This document shows positions 1 to 9,477 of a stretch of DNA of 64,000 bases, one piece after another (the stretch's first letter is position 1; each line of letters starts with the position of its first letter). The position numbers and the translations under genes were made by a program. The DNA is from Lysobacterales bacterium (GTDB lineage Bacteria; Pseudomonadota; Gammaproteobacteria; Xanthomonadales; SZUA-5), in NCBI GenBank assembly GCA_022841325.1, contig JALHRS010000006.1:10981-74980 (forward strand), read 5' to 3'. Below the pieces are notes generated by a model. That model saw only the letters and a program-made list of their open reading frames with translations. It made no database searches and was not told where the DNA came from.

Positions 1-72
1 CCGAAGGGCTTGAACCCGGCCAAGGCCATTGCCGAGATCAAGAAGGCGATGATTGCGCGGCGTTCGGTTTGA
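1..72 (+). CDS. sdhB: Succinate dehydrogenase iron-sulfur subunit, C-terminal end (partial)
   Basis: Only the last 23 codons are visible, read in frame 1 to a TGA at 70-72. The peptide begins PKGLNPAKAIAEIK, which matches the conserved end of bacterial SdhB, where a Cys-Pro-x-x-Leu-Asn-Pro motif closes the 3Fe-4S ligand region. SdhB carries electrons from the SdhA flavin to quinone in complex II at the inner membrane. The assignment is supported by sdhE following downstream, the usual sdh operon order in this group. The start and the clusters lie outside the window. Confidence 0.8.
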   Translation, partial: PKGLNPAKAIAEIKKAMIARRSV

Positions 73-163
73 GCTTCCGGCGCTCTTTCATCGCGGCGGG
101 ACCAGGTGACCTGCGGATGACTGAATATTCCAGACCGCTGCCTACCACCATGATCTGCAATCG

Positions 164-499
164 ATGACTGATCAAGCATCCCCGTCCGGGAACCGCGCAC
201 TGGCTGAATCGGCTCAGCGAACCGCACGACTGCAGGAAGCGTTGGTGCCTGTCGCGCGCTCGACATTTCGGATCGCTGGCGGCTTGCTTGCAGCCCTGTT
301 TGCCTGGGTGCTGGGCATGAAGCTCATTGCAGCAGCGCGCTCTGAGTCGCCCCTGTCGGCCTTGGCAGCTGAGGACCTGGGCATGATGCTGGCGATCCTG
401 GTTCTGGGCTTGGCGTTCGGATTGGTGGCATGGACCGGTCGTGTGCCGGAATGGTTGTGGAAGCGGATGCTGCGTCACTTCGGGCATTATCGTGACTGA
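164..499 (+). CDS. Small membrane protein of the sdh operon, unknown function
   Basis: A 111-residue protein with a polar N-terminus (about 1-30) and two hydrophobic segments (about 37-57 and 72-90), then a basic, aromatic tail containing PEWLWKRMLRHFGHYRD. That pattern suggests a two-pass inner-membrane protein. No family was recognised. It sits between sdhB and sdhE, and its last codons overlap the sdhE start (GTGACTGA, 492-499), so the two are probably translationally coupled. A link to complex II is inferred from position only. Confidence 0.6.
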   Translation: MTDQASPSGNRALAESAQRTARLQEALVPVARSTFRIAGGLLAALFAWVLGMKLIAAARSESPLSALAAEDLGMMLAILVLGLAFGLVAWTGRVPEWLWKRMLRHFGHYRD

Positions 500-755
500 T
501 ACGGGCGACGCCTCCGTTGCAGTCCTGCAACGTCAGCTACGCTGGCAATGCCGGCGCGGCATGAAGGAGCTGGATTTCCTGCTGGTGCGCTATCTTGATG
601 CACACTTTTGCAGCGCTTCGACTGCGGAGCGGGAGAACTTCCTGCGCTTGCTGAAGGTCGAAGATGATCTGCTCTGGGCCTGGTTCCTCGGGCGTAGCCA
701 TTCTGAAGATGCGGAACTCGATGCCCTCGTCCAGCGCATACGCGGCACCTCTTGA
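492..755 (+). CDS. sdhE: FAD assembly factor SdhE
   Basis: An 87-residue cytoplasmic protein starting at GTG 492. SdhE-family proteins promote covalent flavinylation of the succinate dehydrogenase flavoprotein. The family signature Arg-Gly-Met-x-Glu-Leu-Asp is present near residue 18 (RRGMKELD), followed by a helical region ending LVQRIRGTS, and the length is typical. The GTG start was chosen because it gives the family length and overlaps the upstream stop. A longer ATG at 441 would add about 17 residues inside the previous gene. Its place just after sdhB fits the function. Confidence 0.85.
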   Translation: MTDTGDASVAVLQRQLRWQCRRGMKELDFLLVRYLDAHFCSASTAERENFLRLLKVEDDLLWAWFLGRSHSEDAELDALVQRIRGTS

Positions 756-1242
756 ACTCGATCTGACCCCGGGAATCTGGGAGCGCCTTGCTCTGGGCGT
801 GGTGGTCGTGGTCGCTGCGTCCGGTATCTGGCTGAGCGCGCTCTCCGGCTTGCAGATGGCTGGCTTGCTGGTGCTGGCCTCGGTCTGGGCCATGCATGGC
901 TGGCGGCAGCCCTCAGAACGGCCGACGCGGCTGTTGCTGTACGCCGATGGCCAGGTCGAGGCGAAGCTCGCCGGGGATCTGCGCGCAGCCGAGTTGCTGC
1001 AGGCCTGCAGCTATCTGGGCCTGCCACAGCTGCAGCTGCGCGATGCCAACGGCCGCCACCACAGCTGCACGCTGTTCCCGGACCGGCTGGACGGCGCTTG
1101 TCGCCACCGACTGCGGGTCTGGTTGGCCACGCACCGGCCCGAGGACTCCGCGATCGCCACGAGCCCGCGCCGCGGACCGTTTCCGGCTTCGGTGGGGGCG
1201 GTCGCGACCCAAGCTCGCTCCAACGTGGGAGCGGGCGCATGA
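721..1242 (+). CDS. YgfX/CptA-like membrane protein next to sdhE
   Basis: A 173-residue protein starting at ATG 721, inside the end of sdhE. The N-terminus resembles YgfX proteins (MPSSSAYAAPLELDL), two adjacent hydrophobic segments follow (about 22-60), and the soluble part holds the family-like stretch LFPDRLDGACRHRLRVWL near residue 120. YgfX/CptA was described in E. coli as the partner gene of sdhE. Earlier toxin-antitoxin and later flavinylation-related interpretations both exist, so the role is left open. The 35-bp overlap with sdhE and ATGA overlap with lolC indicate one transcript. Confidence 0.7.
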   Translation: MPSSSAYAAPLELDLTPGIWERLALGVVVVVAASGIWLSALSGLQMAGLLVLASVWAMHGWRQPSERPTRLLLYADGQVEAKLAGDLRAAELLQACSYLGLPQLQLRDANGRHHSCTLFPDRLDGACRHRLRVWLATHRPEDSAIATSPRRGPFPASVGAVATQARSNVGAGA

Positions 1243-2489
1243 AACTGTTTCATCCGCTGTCCACCGCCATCGGGCTGCGCTATACCGGCGCCAAACGCCG
1301 CAATCACTTCATTTCCTTCATCTCGCTGGTGTCGATGCTGGGGATTGCCCTCGGCGTCAGCGCGCTGATCGTCGTCATTTCGGTGATGAACGGCTTCGAG
1401 CAGGAACTGCGGGCGCGGATTCTGGGCATGGTCTCGCACGCGACCATCACCGCCTACGGCGACAACGTCAGTGACTGGCCGGAAATCGTCTCGGAAGCGC
1501 GCAAGCAGCCGCATGTGATCGGCGCTGCACCCTATATCGAACGCGAGGGCATGCTGCAGGCCAAGCGCATCAGTGGAGCGATGATCCGGGGTGTCGATCC
1601 GGAACTCGAGGCCAGCGTATCGGAGGTGGTCAGGGACACCCGCGAGGGCTCCTTCTCCGAGTTGCAGGCGGGCAGTTACAACATCGTGCTGGGCGCCGAA
1701 CTGGCGCACACGCTGGGGGTGACACTGGGCGATCACGTGACCTTGATGGCTCCGCAGATGCGGGCGACGCCGGTCGGGGTCATTCCGCAGATGCGCAGGT
1801 TCAAGGTGGCCGGCATCTTCGAGGTCGGCATGTACGAATACGATCGCGGCTACGCCTTCGTGCATCTGAGCGATGCCGCCAAGCTGTTTCGCGAGGGCGA
1901 CGGCGTGACCGGGGTGCGCCTGAAGCTCGACGACATGTTCCTGGCCTGGCGCGTGGCCCAGGATCTGACCACCCGGCTCGACGGCCTCTACAGCGTGCGC
2001 GACTGGACCCAGCAGCACAGCAATTTCTTCCGCGCAGTGAAGACCGAGAAGCTGGTGATGTTCATCATCCTGTCGCTGATCGTGGCCGTGGCCGCCTTCA
2101 ATCTGGTGTCCACGCTGGTCATGGTGGTCACCGACAAGCAGGCCGATATCGCCATCCTGCGCACGCTGGGCGCGAGTCCGCGGCTGATCATGAATGTGTT
2201 CATGGTGCAGGGCCTGGCGGTGGGCATCATCGGCACCCTGCTGGGGCTGATTCTGGGCGTCACCGTTGCCAGCAACATCGACGTCATCGTGCCCCTCATC
2301 GAGCGCACTTTCGGCTTTCAGGCCATGCCCAGCGACATCTATTACATCTCCAGTGTGCCTTCCGAGCTGCGCATGGGTGACGTGGCCCGGATCGGGCTGC
2401 TATCGGTGCTGTTCTCGGTGATCGCCACTCTGTATCCGGCCTGGCGCGCCGCCCGCACGCAACCAGCCCAGGCACTGCGCTATGAGTGA
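1239..2489 (+). CDS. lolC: Lipoprotein-releasing ABC transporter permease, LolC/LolE family
   Basis: A 416-residue inner-membrane permease. With LolD it extracts outer-membrane lipoproteins from the inner membrane and hands them to LolA. It shows an N-terminal membrane helix (about 25-45), a periplasmic MacB/LolC-type domain (about 50-250) and three C-terminal FtsX-type helices, ending [15 protein letters not shown] as in the family. The start ATG 1239 overlaps the previous stop (ATGA); an upstream in-frame extension from 1098 lies inside the previous gene and is not homologous. Only one permease gene precedes lolD, so this is probably the single-permease (homodimer) version. Confidence 0.93.
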   Translation: MKLFHPLSTAIGLRYTGAKRRNHFISFISLVSMLGIALGVSALIVVISVMNGFEQELRARILGMVSHATITAYGDNVSDWPEIVSEARKQPHVIGAAPYIEREGMLQAKRISGAMIRGVDPELEASVSEVVRDTREGSFSELQAGSYNIVLGAELAHTLGVTLGDHVTLMAPQMRATPVGVIPQMRRFKVAGIFEVGMYEYDRGYAFVHLSDAAKLFREGDGVTGVRLKLDDMFLAWRVAQDLTTRLDGLYSVRDWTQQHSNFFRAVKTEKLVMFIILSLIVAVAAFNLVSTLVMVVTDKQADIAILRTLGASPRLIMNVFMVQGLAVGIIGTLLGLILGVTVASNIDVIVPLIERTFGFQAMPSDIYYISSVPSELRMGDVARIGLLSVLFSVIATLYPAWRAARTQPAQALRYE

Positions 2490-3168
2490 GACGGTGATCG
2501 AAGCCAGTGGCATCGCCCGGGTCTATGCCGAGGGCGATCTGCGCGTGGAAGTGCTCAGCGATGCCTCGCTGGCGGTGGCCAAGGGTGAAAGCGTGGCCAT
2601 CATCGGTACCTCGGGTGCCGGCAAGAGCACCTTGCTGCATATCCTCGGCGGTCTGGATCTGCCCACCCGTGGCGAGGTCATGGTCCAGGGGCAGCGCATG
2701 TCCAGACTGTCGGACCGCGAGCGCGGCCGTTTGCGCAACCAGGCCCTGGGCTTCGTCTACCAGTTTCATCATCTGCTGCCTGAATTCAGCGCGCTGGAGA
2801 ATGTCGCCATGCCGTTGCTGATCGGCGGCATGCCGGTGGCCCAGGCCAGTGAGCGGGCTGCGGCGCTGCTGGGGCGGGTGGGTCTGGGTGAGCGTCTGCG
2901 GCACAAGCCGGGCGAGCTGTCGGGTGGCGAACGCCAGCGTGCCGCCGTGGCGCGGGCGCTGGTGACACGGCCGGCCTGCGTGCTCGGCGACGAGCCCACC
3001 GGCAATCTGGACGAGCGCACGGCCGGGCAGGTCTACGAGTTGATGCTGGAGCTCAATCGCGAGATCGGCACCAGTCTGGTGATCGTCACCCACGACCGTC
3101 GCCTGGCGGCGCGCATGGATCGGGTGCTGGAGCTGCGCGGCGGTCGTCTGGCGCCGGTCGAACTCTGA
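2482..3168 (+). CDS. lolD: Lipoprotein-releasing ABC transporter ATPase LolD
   Basis: A 228-residue ABC ATPase that powers the LolC-type permease. Walker [10 protein letters not shown] is near residues 42-50, the signature LSGGERQR near 143, Walker B CVLGDEP near 165 and the switch His in VTHD near 202. The QFHHLLPEF stretch after the Q-loop is typical of LolD. The ATG lies inside the end of the permease gene (8-bp overlap), indicating translational coupling. Confidence 0.95.
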   Translation: MSETVIEASGIARVYAEGDLRVEVLSDASLAVAKGESVAIIGTSGAGKSTLLHILGGLDLPTRGEVMVQGQRMSRLSDRERGRLRNQALGFVYQFHHLLPEFSALENVAMPLLIGGMPVAQASERAAALLGRVGLGERLRHKPGELSGGERQRAAVARALVTRPACVLGDEPTGNLDERTAGQVYELMLELNREIGTSLVIVTHDRRLAARMDRVLELRGGRLAPVEL

Positions 3169-3177
3169 GCCGCAGGC

Positions 3178-5484
3178 TTGCGCCTCGGTCTGCACCCGCT
3201 GCACGGCCTGGCCTTCGCACTGGGTGCCAGCGCGGTACTCGCGTTTCCGGAACTGCCCGATCCGCTCTGGACAGCCGGCCTGCTGGTGCTGAGTCTGCCG
3301 CTGGTTTGGCGATTTCGCTCGCGCCTGCTGGCGAGTGCCATGCCGGCAGTGCTCATCGGACTGCTGCTGGCGACGGTCACGGCCCAGCAGCGCCTGGCCG
3401 AGCGCCTGCCAGCGGCGCTGCAGGGACAGGATCTGGAGCTCAGTGGCAGCGTCATCGGCCTGCCGCAGCAGACTGGCCGCGCACTGCGTTTTGATCTGCG
3501 CACCGAGCCGGACGAACGCGGCCTGCCGAGTCATCTGCGCTTGTCCTGGTACGAACAGGCGCCGCCGCTCAGCCCTGGCGACTGTCTGGCGCTGGTGGTG
3601 CGCCTGAAGCGCCCGCGCGGGCTCAGCAATCCGGCCGGATTCGACTTCGAACGCCATGCCCTCGCGGCCAATATCGGCGCTACCGGTTATGTGGTCAGCG
3701 CAGCACGGCCCGCTGCCCCATGCCCGGGTGGTGAGCGCGTGGACGCGCTGCGCTCGGCCATCGCCGAAGGCATAGACCAGACACTGCCGGCGGGACGCAT
3801 CCGCGCCACGGTCAAGGCCCTGGCCATCGGCGACACCCGCGAGCTGGGTGAGCCCGACTGGGATCTGTTCCGCGCCACCGGGACCAGCCATCTGATTGCG
3901 ATTTCCGGTCTGCACGTGGGTCTGGCGGCGGCCATCGGCGCCGGCGCGATCTGGCTGCTGTACTGGTTTTGGCCGGCCCTGGGGCTGCGTCTGCCGCGTC
4001 CGCAGGCGATGGCCCTGGGGGCACTGCTCAGTGCCAGCGCCTATGCCGCGCTGGCCGGTTTCAGCCTGCCCACCCAGCGCACGCTGATCACCATGCTGGC
4101 GCTGCTGGCCGGCGTGCTGACCCGACGGGAACTCGGGTGGTGGACGCGCTATGCGCTGGCGCCGGTCGGTGTCCTGCTGATCGATCCGCTGGCGCCATTG
4201 AGCGCCGGATTCTGGCTGTCCTTCGGCGCCGTGGCCTGGTTGATCCTGGCTTTCAGCGGACGCTGGCGGGCGCAATCGCGCTGGCGTCTGTGGCTGTTGC
4301 CGCAGCTCGGTCTGTCGCTGGCGCTGTTGCCGCTGGGGCTGGCCTTCTTCCAGCAGGCCAGTCTGGCCGCGCCGCTGGTCAATCTCATTGCCGTGCCCTT
4401 TGTCACCCTGGTGGTCATCCCGGTGCTGCTGGCGGCACTGCTGCTGTGGCCCTGGGCCTGGCTGAGTCAGGGACTGCTGCATCTGGCGGCCTGGCTGCTC
4501 GGCGGTTTCGATTTGCTGCTGGTGACAGCCGCGCAATGGCCGGCAGCGCGCTGGGCTCTGCCGGCGCCGGATCTGCTGGCCTGGGCGCTGGCGCTGCTGG
4601 GTACGCTGTGGCTGCTCGCACCACGGGGCTGGCCCGGCCGGGTACTCGGTGCCTTCGGCCTGTTGCCGCTGCTGCTGCCGGTCCGGGCAAGCCCGGATCC
4701 GGGGAGTTGGACGCTGACGGTGCTTGATGTGGGGCAGGGGCAGTCGGTGCTGGTCCGCACCGCCGAACACGCGCTGCTGATCGATACCGGCCCGGGATTT
4801 CCCGAGGGCGGCGATCTCGGCGATCGGGTGCTGGTGCCGAGTCTGGTGCAGCAAGGCGTGACTCGGCTGGATCGGCTGATCATCAGCCACAACGATCTCG
4901 ATCACAGCGGCGGAACCGCCAGTCTGCGGCGGCGCATGCCAGTGGCCGCGGTGGCGGCCTCATTGCCGGACAAGATTCCGGATGCCGAACTCTGCGTTGC
5001 CGGTGAGCGTTGGCAGTGGGATGGCGTAGAGTTCGCGATCCTGCATCCACCCGACACCTTGCCCTATCTCGGCAACGAGAGTTCCTGCGTGATCAGAGTG
5101 GCTGGTGCCGGCGCCAGCGCGCTGATTCCCGGTGATATCGGCGAGGTCATCGAAGCCAGGCTGGTGCGCGAGCAGGCGAATCTGCTGGATGTGGATCTGC
5201 TGCTGGCCGGCCATCATGGCAGCGCCGGCTCATCCAGCGCCGAGTTTCTGTCTGCCGTGTCACCGCTGTGGGTGGTGTACTCGGCCGGCAGTCGCAACCG
5301 CTTCGGCTTTCCGCGCCCGGAGGTGGTCGAGCGGGTGGCCGCGGTAGGTGCCGTGCAGTGGAACACGGCCGATCTCGGCGCCATTGGCTTCGACTTCGTG
5401 CCGGGCAGGGCGCCGGTAGTGCGGGAGCAGCGGATGGTGGCCCGCCGCTGGTGGCAGGAGCCGCTGGCCCCCGCTTTGCCCTGA
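3178..5484 (+). CDS. comEC: DNA internalization protein ComEC/Rec2
   Basis: A 768-residue multi-pass membrane protein that forms the inner-membrane channel for single-stranded DNA during natural transformation. In order: N-terminal membrane segments with a DUF4131/OB-like region (about 1-200), the Competence domain (about 215-490, including AISGLHVGLAAAIGAGAI) and a C-terminal metallo-beta-lactamase-like domain from about 512. That domain holds HNDLDHSGG at about 570-578 and GHHGS near 681. The start is taken as TTG 3178, ten bases after lolD; no better ATG gives the N-terminus. The position between lolD and exbB is typical of Xanthomonadales. Confidence 0.92.
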   Translation: MRLGLHPLHGLAFALGASAVLAFPELPDPLWTAGLLVLSLPLVWRFRSRLLASAMPAVLIGLLLATVTAQQRLAERLPAALQGQDLELSGSVIGLPQQTGRALRFDLRTEPDERGLPSHLRLSWYEQAPPLSPGDCLALVVRLKRPRGLSNPAGFDFERHALAANIGATGYVVSAARPAAPCPGGERVDALRSAIAEGIDQTLPAGRIRATVKALAIGDTRELGEPDWDLFRATGTSHLIAISGLHVGLAAAIGAGAIWLLYWFWPALGLRLPRPQAMALGALLSASAYAALAGFSLPTQRTLITMLALLAGVLTRRELGWWTRYALAPVGVLLIDPLAPLSAGFWLSFGAVAWLILAFSGRWRAQSRWRLWLLPQLGLSLALLPLGLAFFQQASLAAPLVNLIAVPFVTLVVIPVLLAALLLWPWAWLSQGLLHLAAWLLGGFDLLLVTAAQWPAARWALPAPDLLAWALALLGTLWLLAPRGWPGRVLGAFGLLPLLLPVRASPDPGSWTLTVLDVGQGQSVLVRTAEHALLIDTGPGFPEGGDLGDRVLVPSLVQQGVTRLDRLIISHNDLDHSGGTASLRRRMPVAAVAASLPDKIPDAELCVAGERWQWDGVEFAILHPPDTLPYLGNESSCVIRVAGAGASALIPGDIGEVIEARLVREQANLLDVDLLLAGHHGSAGSSSAEFLSAVSPLWVVYSAGSRNRFGFPRPEVVERVAAVGAVQWNTADLGAIGFDFVPGRAPVVREQRMVARRWWQEPLAPALP

Positions 5485-5611
5485 ATGCCGCTCGATCCGG
5501 GCGTCGAGTCCGTGCTCCGGTCGTCGGGCGATTAGGCTGCCGGTCACGGCATTGCCGGTGGAGGCCTTGTATGATCCCCGCCTTTGGAGTCTTTGCTGAT
5601 GCGAGGTAGGC

Positions 5612-6250
5612 GTGTTTGAAATCCTGAAGTCAGGCGGCTGGGTCATGTTCCCGCTGGTGGCGGCCTCGATCGCCATGCTGGGCATCGTCCTTGAGCGCTT
5701 CTGGACACTGCGTCGCAGTGCGGTCATTCCGTCCAAGCTCGGTGCCGAAGTGCGAGCCTGGGCGCGATCGCCGAAGATCGAACGCGATCATCTGGAAAAA
5801 CTGCGCAACAACTCGCCGCTGGGCCTGGTGCTGGCGGCCATCGTCGGCAATCGCCAACGCTCGCGCGAGTTGATCCGCGAGAAGGCTGAGGATGCGGGGC
5901 GTCTGGCCATCCATCGCCTCAGCCGCTATCTGAACGCGCTCGGCACCATCGCCATCATTTCACCGCTGATGGGTTTGCTCGGCACCGTGTCCGGTCTGAT
6001 CCGCATGTTCCTGGTGATCACCACTGCCGGCATCGGCGATGCCAACGCGCTGGCAGGCGGCATCGGTGAAGCTCTGGTGGCGACCGCGGCGGGTCTGTGC
6101 ATTGCCATCGTCGCCTATCTGTTCCATCGCTATTTCCGCGGCAAGCTCGGTGATCTGGCGGTGGAGCTGGAACAGGAAGCCACCTTGCTGATCGACAGCC
6201 TGGAGCACGTGCCGGAAAGCGCGGCGACACCGGTGAGGGCGGTTCGATGA
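5612..6250 (+). CDS. exbB: ExbB/TolQ-type proton channel protein
   Basis: A 212-residue MotA/TolQ/ExbB-family protein with a GTG start. One helix lies near residues 10-28 and a helical pair near 108-180, including the conserved stretch LGTIAIISPLMGLLGTVSGLIRMF (about 109-132). These proteins couple proton flow to energised outer-membrane processes with an ExbD/TolR partner. The next gene is that partner (ATGA overlap at 6247-6250). No tonB or TonB-dependent receptor is nearby; the pair sits beside lipid A export genes, so its substrate is not evident. Confidence 0.88.
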   Translation: MFEILKSGGWVMFPLVAASIAMLGIVLERFWTLRRSAVIPSKLGAEVRAWARSPKIERDHLEKLRNNSPLGLVLAAIVGNRQRSRELIREKAEDAGRLAIHRLSRYLNALGTIAIISPLMGLLGTVSGLIRMFLVITTAGIGDANALAGGIGEALVATAAGLCIAIVAYLFHRYFRGKLGDLAVELEQEATLLIDSLEHVPESAATPVRAVR

Positions 6251-6669
6251 AGTTCACGGCACCGGAGAGCGATGACCTGGAAATCTCGGTCATTCCGCTG
6301 ATCGACGTGATTCTGGTGCTGCTGATCTTCTTCATGGCGACGGCAACCTTCGACCAGAACTCGCGGATCAAGGTGGAGTTGCCCGAAGCCAGCAGCGACG
6401 CGACGCCGGCTGCCGATCAGGCGTTGATCGTGCAGATCGATTCCGAAGGGCGCTATTTCGTCAACAACAGCGAAGTCATCAATTCCCGTATCGAGACGCT
6501 GAAGTCGGCGCTGCAGCAGCAGGGCGGTGATCCGGCCAAGCAGTCGGTGGTGCTGCGAGCGGATGCGCGCACCCAGCATCAGGCGGTGGTGACGGCCATG
6601 GACGCGCTGGCACAGACCGGCTATCGCAATCTGTCGATAGCGACGGTGCGCGCCAGCGAGTCGCCGTGA
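6247..6669 (+). CDS. exbD: ExbD/TolR-type proton channel protein
   Basis: A 140-residue protein with one N-terminal membrane helix (about 15-37). The helix contains the conserved Asp of the motif PLIDVILVLLIFFM, the proton-pathway residue of ExbD/TolR. A periplasmic domain follows, with ADQALIVQIDSEGRYFVN and DARTQHQAVVTAMDAL. It forms a complex with ExbB. The start overlaps exbB by four bases, and the stop overlaps the GTG of msbA (GTGA, 6666-6669). Confidence 0.9.
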   Translation: MKFTAPESDDLEISVIPLIDVILVLLIFFMATATFDQNSRIKVELPEASSDATPAADQALIVQIDSEGRYFVNNSEVINSRIETLKSALQQQGGDPAKQSVVLRADARTQHQAVVTAMDALAQTGYRNLSIATVRASESP

Positions 6670-8426
6670 CCGAGGATCCGGGCAACCCGCGCCTGTATCG
6701 GCGCCTGCTGCCCTATGCCCGTCCGCATTGGCCGGTAGCCTTGGGTGCTCTGGCTGGCATGGTGCTCGAAGCCAGCGTCGCCGCAGGATTCACCGCGTTG
6801 ATGCAGCCGCTGCTCGACGACGCCCTGGGGGCGCGCAATGCCAGCGTCATCGCCTGGCTGCCCTTTGCCATCATTGCGCTGTTCGTGGCCCGCGGCCTCG
6901 GTGTTTTCATCGGCGACTACGGCATGGCCTGGATCAGCCGGCGCATGATTGCCGATCTGCGGGCGCAGGTTTTCCAGCGCTACCTGGTGCTGCCTTCGCG
7001 CTTCTTTGCCGAACGCGCCAGCGGCGATGCGCTGTCGCGCCTGAGTTTTCAGGTCGAGCAGATCGGCCAGGCCTGTACCGAGGGCCTGAAGATCTGGGTG
7101 CTGGATTCGCTGATCATCATCGGCCTGTTGGGGGTGATGACCTGGTACAGCCCACAATTGACGCTGTCGGTGCTGCTGGCCGGGCCGGCCATTGCCCTGG
7201 TGGTGCGGCTGGTGTCCAAGCGCTATCGCGCCATCAGTCGGCGCATCCAGACCTCGGTGGCCGATGTCACCCAGATCGGGCAGGACGTGATCCTGGGCGA
7301 GCGCGAGATCAAGATCTACGGTGGCCAGCAGGACGAGGCCGAGCGCTTTTCCAAGGTCAACGAACACAATCGGCGCCAGCATCTGAAGGTGTCCGCCACC
7401 AATGCCATGAGTTCGGCGCTGGTGCAGATCCTGGCGGCCAGCAGTCTGGCGTTGGTGGTCTACGTGGCCACCCGGCCGGGCGAACTGGAACGCTTGACCC
7501 CCGGCGCCTTCACCGCCTTCATGACCGCGATGCTGGCGATCCTGCCCTCGCTGAAGCGGCTGACCAGCGCGCAATCGCTGATTCAGCGCGGGCTGGCGGC
7601 GGCCGAATCGGTGTTCTCCATCCTTGATGAGGCCGCCGAACCGGATCTGGGCACGCATGCGCCGGAGCGCGTGCGCGGCGAAATCCGTCTGGACGGCATC
7701 CGGCTGCGCTATCCCGGCCGCGAGGACTACGCCCTTGGCGGCATCGACCTGCACGTGGCTGCCGGCGAAACCGTGGCGCTGGTCGGTCGATCCGGCAGCG
7801 GCAAGAGCTCGCTGGTGGCCCTGCTGGCGCGCTTTCTGCACCCGGATTCGGGGCAGGTCAGCATCGACGGCGTGCCGCTCGACGATTACAGCCTGACCGC
7901 CCTGCGCCGGCAGCTGGCACTGGTCAGTCAGCAGATCGTGCTGTTCAACGACTCGGTGGCCCGCAATATTGCCTATGGCGATCTGCGCCGCAGTTCGCGG
8001 GCAGACATTGAGGCAGCGGCGCGTGCTGCCCATGCCTGGGAGTTCATCGAAGCGCTGCCACAGGGCCTGGACACCACCATCGGCGAGCGCGGCGCAGCAC
8101 TGTCCGGCGGTCAGCGCCAGCGTCTGGCGATAGCCCGGGCGTTGCTCAAGAACGCGCCGATCCTGATTCTGGACGAAGCCACATCGGCCCTCGACAACAC
8201 CTCCGAGCGCCAGGTACAGCAGGCACTGCGCAGCGCCATGAGTGGCCGCACCACCATCGTCATTGCCCACCGGCTGAGTACGGTCGAGCAGGCCGATCGC
8301 ATCGTGGTCATGGACGAAGGGCGCATCGTCGAGCAGGGCAGCCACGCCGAGTTGCTGGCCCGGGGCGGCATGTACGCCCAGCTCTATCGCTCGCGCGAGG
8401 ATGCGGTCGATGCCGATATCCCCTGA
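6666..8426 (+). CDS. msbA: Lipid A export ATP-binding/permease MsbA
   Basis: A 586-residue half-type ABC exporter that flips lipid A-core across the inner membrane. The six-helix membrane domain occupies about 1-330. The nucleotide-binding domain shows Walker A GRSGSGKSS near 374, the signature LSGGQRQR near 479, Walker B ILILDEA near 498 and the switch His in IAHRLST. The GTG start overlaps exbD, and the end overlaps lpxK, the lipid A 4-kinase, which supports MsbA over other exporters of this class. Confidence 0.93.
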   Translation: MTEDPGNPRLYRRLLPYARPHWPVALGALAGMVLEASVAAGFTALMQPLLDDALGARNASVIAWLPFAIIALFVARGLGVFIGDYGMAWISRRMIADLRAQVFQRYLVLPSRFFAERASGDALSRLSFQVEQIGQACTEGLKIWVLDSLIIIGLLGVMTWYSPQLTLSVLLAGPAIALVVRLVSKRYRAISRRIQTSVADVTQIGQDVILGEREIKIYGGQQDEAERFSKVNEHNRRQHLKVSATNAMSSALVQILAASSLALVVYVATRPGELERLTPGAFTAFMTAMLAILPSLKRLTSAQSLIQRGLAAAESVFSILDEAAEPDLGTHAPERVRGEIRLDGIRLRYPGREDYALGGIDLHVAAGETVALVGRSGSGKSSLVALLARFLHPDSGQVSIDGVPLDDYSLTALRRQLALVSQQIVLFNDSVARNIAYGDLRRSSRADIEAAARAAHAWEFIEALPQGLDTTIGERGAALSGGQRQRLAIARALLKNAPILILDEATSALDNTSERQVQQALRSAMSGRTTIVIAHRLSTVEQADRIVVMDEGRIVEQGSHAELLARGGMYAQLYRSREDAVDADIP

Positions 8427-9393
8427 GCGGCTGCACTCGATCTGGTATGAGGGCGCTCCGGTACCCTGGTATCTGAAGGTCGGCAGCCTGGTCTACGGCG
8501 GCCTGCGTCTGCTGGTGCAGTTGCCCTGGCGGCTGCGCTTGCGGCGGCCACGGCAGCTGGAAGTGCCGGTCATCGTCGTCGGCAATCTCACGGTCGGCGG
8601 TACCGGCAAGACGCCGCTGGCCATCGCCCTGGTCGAGGCGCTGCGTGCAAAAGGCTATGGCGTCGGCGTGATCAGTCGCGGCTATGGCCGCAAGAGCAGC
8701 GGCGTCCGATTGGTTGATCGCGCCAGCACCGCTGCCGAAGTCGGCGACGAGCCCTTGCTGATCGCCCGCCTCAGCCAGGCCCCGGTGGCGGTCGGTGAGG
8801 ACCGGGTGGCCGCGGCACAGCGGCTGATCGGCGTGGTCCCGCTGGACGTGCTGATTTCCGATGATGGTCTGGAACACATGGCGCTGCCGCGCTGCTGCGA
8901 GATCGTGGTCATCGATGGGCAGCGCGGTTTCGGCAATGGCCGGCTGCTGCCCGCCGGACCGCTGCGGGCGCCGCTCGGCCGATTGCGCAAAGTTCAGCTC
9001 AGGGTGCGCAATGGTGGCGATCCGCAGAGCGGTGAGTTGGCCATGACGCTCAAGGTCCGGGCCTTGCGCAAACTGGGATCGGGGCGACCGGAATCGCTGG
9101 ACGACTGGCGCGGGCGCCAGGCCCACGTCATTGCCGGCACCGGCAATCCGGCGCGGGTGTTTGCCACGGTGCGCTCACTGGGCATAGCAGTGATCGAGCA
9201 TGCCCTCCCTGATCATCATGACTACGCGCTATCGGGTTTGCCCGATTTCAACGACGGGCTGCCGTGCATCACCACGGAAAAGGACGCGATCAAGCTGAGG
9301 CCCGACTGCGGCTGGTATGTCATTGAAGTCAGGGCCGAACTGGATCCGCGGCTGGTGGCCGCAGTGACGGCATGCATCGAGGAACCGCGCTAA
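8410..9393 (+). CDS. lpxK: Tetraacyldisaccharide 4'-kinase LpxK
   Basis: A 327-residue membrane-associated kinase that phosphorylates the 4' position of the lipid A disaccharide. The Walker-type motif GNLTVGGTGKTP is near residue 57-68, followed by SRGYGRKSSGV and the DDGLEHMAL stretch typical of LpxK. Of two in-frame ATGs, 8410 was preferred because GAGG lies nine bases upstream; 8401 would add MRS. The start lies inside the msbA end, so expression is coupled. The gene closes this operon. Confidence 0.93.
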   Translation: MPISPERLHSIWYEGAPVPWYLKVGSLVYGGLRLLVQLPWRLRLRRPRQLEVPVIVVGNLTVGGTGKTPLAIALVEALRAKGYGVGVISRGYGRKSSGVRLVDRASTAAEVGDEPLLIARLSQAPVAVGEDRVAAAQRLIGVVPLDVLISDDGLEHMALPRCCEIVVIDGQRGFGNGRLLPAGPLRAPLGRLRKVQLRVRNGGDPQSGELAMTLKVRALRKLGSGRPESLDDWRGRQAHVIAGTGNPARVFATVRSLGIAVIEHALPDHHDYALSGLPDFNDGLPCITTEKDAIKLRPDCGWYVIEVRAELDPRLVAAVTACIEEPR

Positions 9394-9444
9394 ACATTAC
9401 ATTGGGTTACTTTACGACCGTCGTCCACAGCGATCAGACGTTAA

Positions 9445-9461
9445 GATGCAAGGCTTGCATC
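9445..9461. other. Short hairpin between lpxK and the exported-protein operon
   Basis: GATGCAA and TTGCATC form a perfect 7-bp stem with a GGC loop, 16 bases before the ATG at 9478. No T-run follows, so a classical terminator is not supported. It may fold in the leader of the downstream transcript. Confidence 0.4.
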
Positions 9462-9477
9462 CATCCGGAGTCCAGTC

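Noticed and set aside
5547-5575. Promoter before exbB with TATGAT at 5570
   Set aside because: No acceptable -35 box at the right distance.
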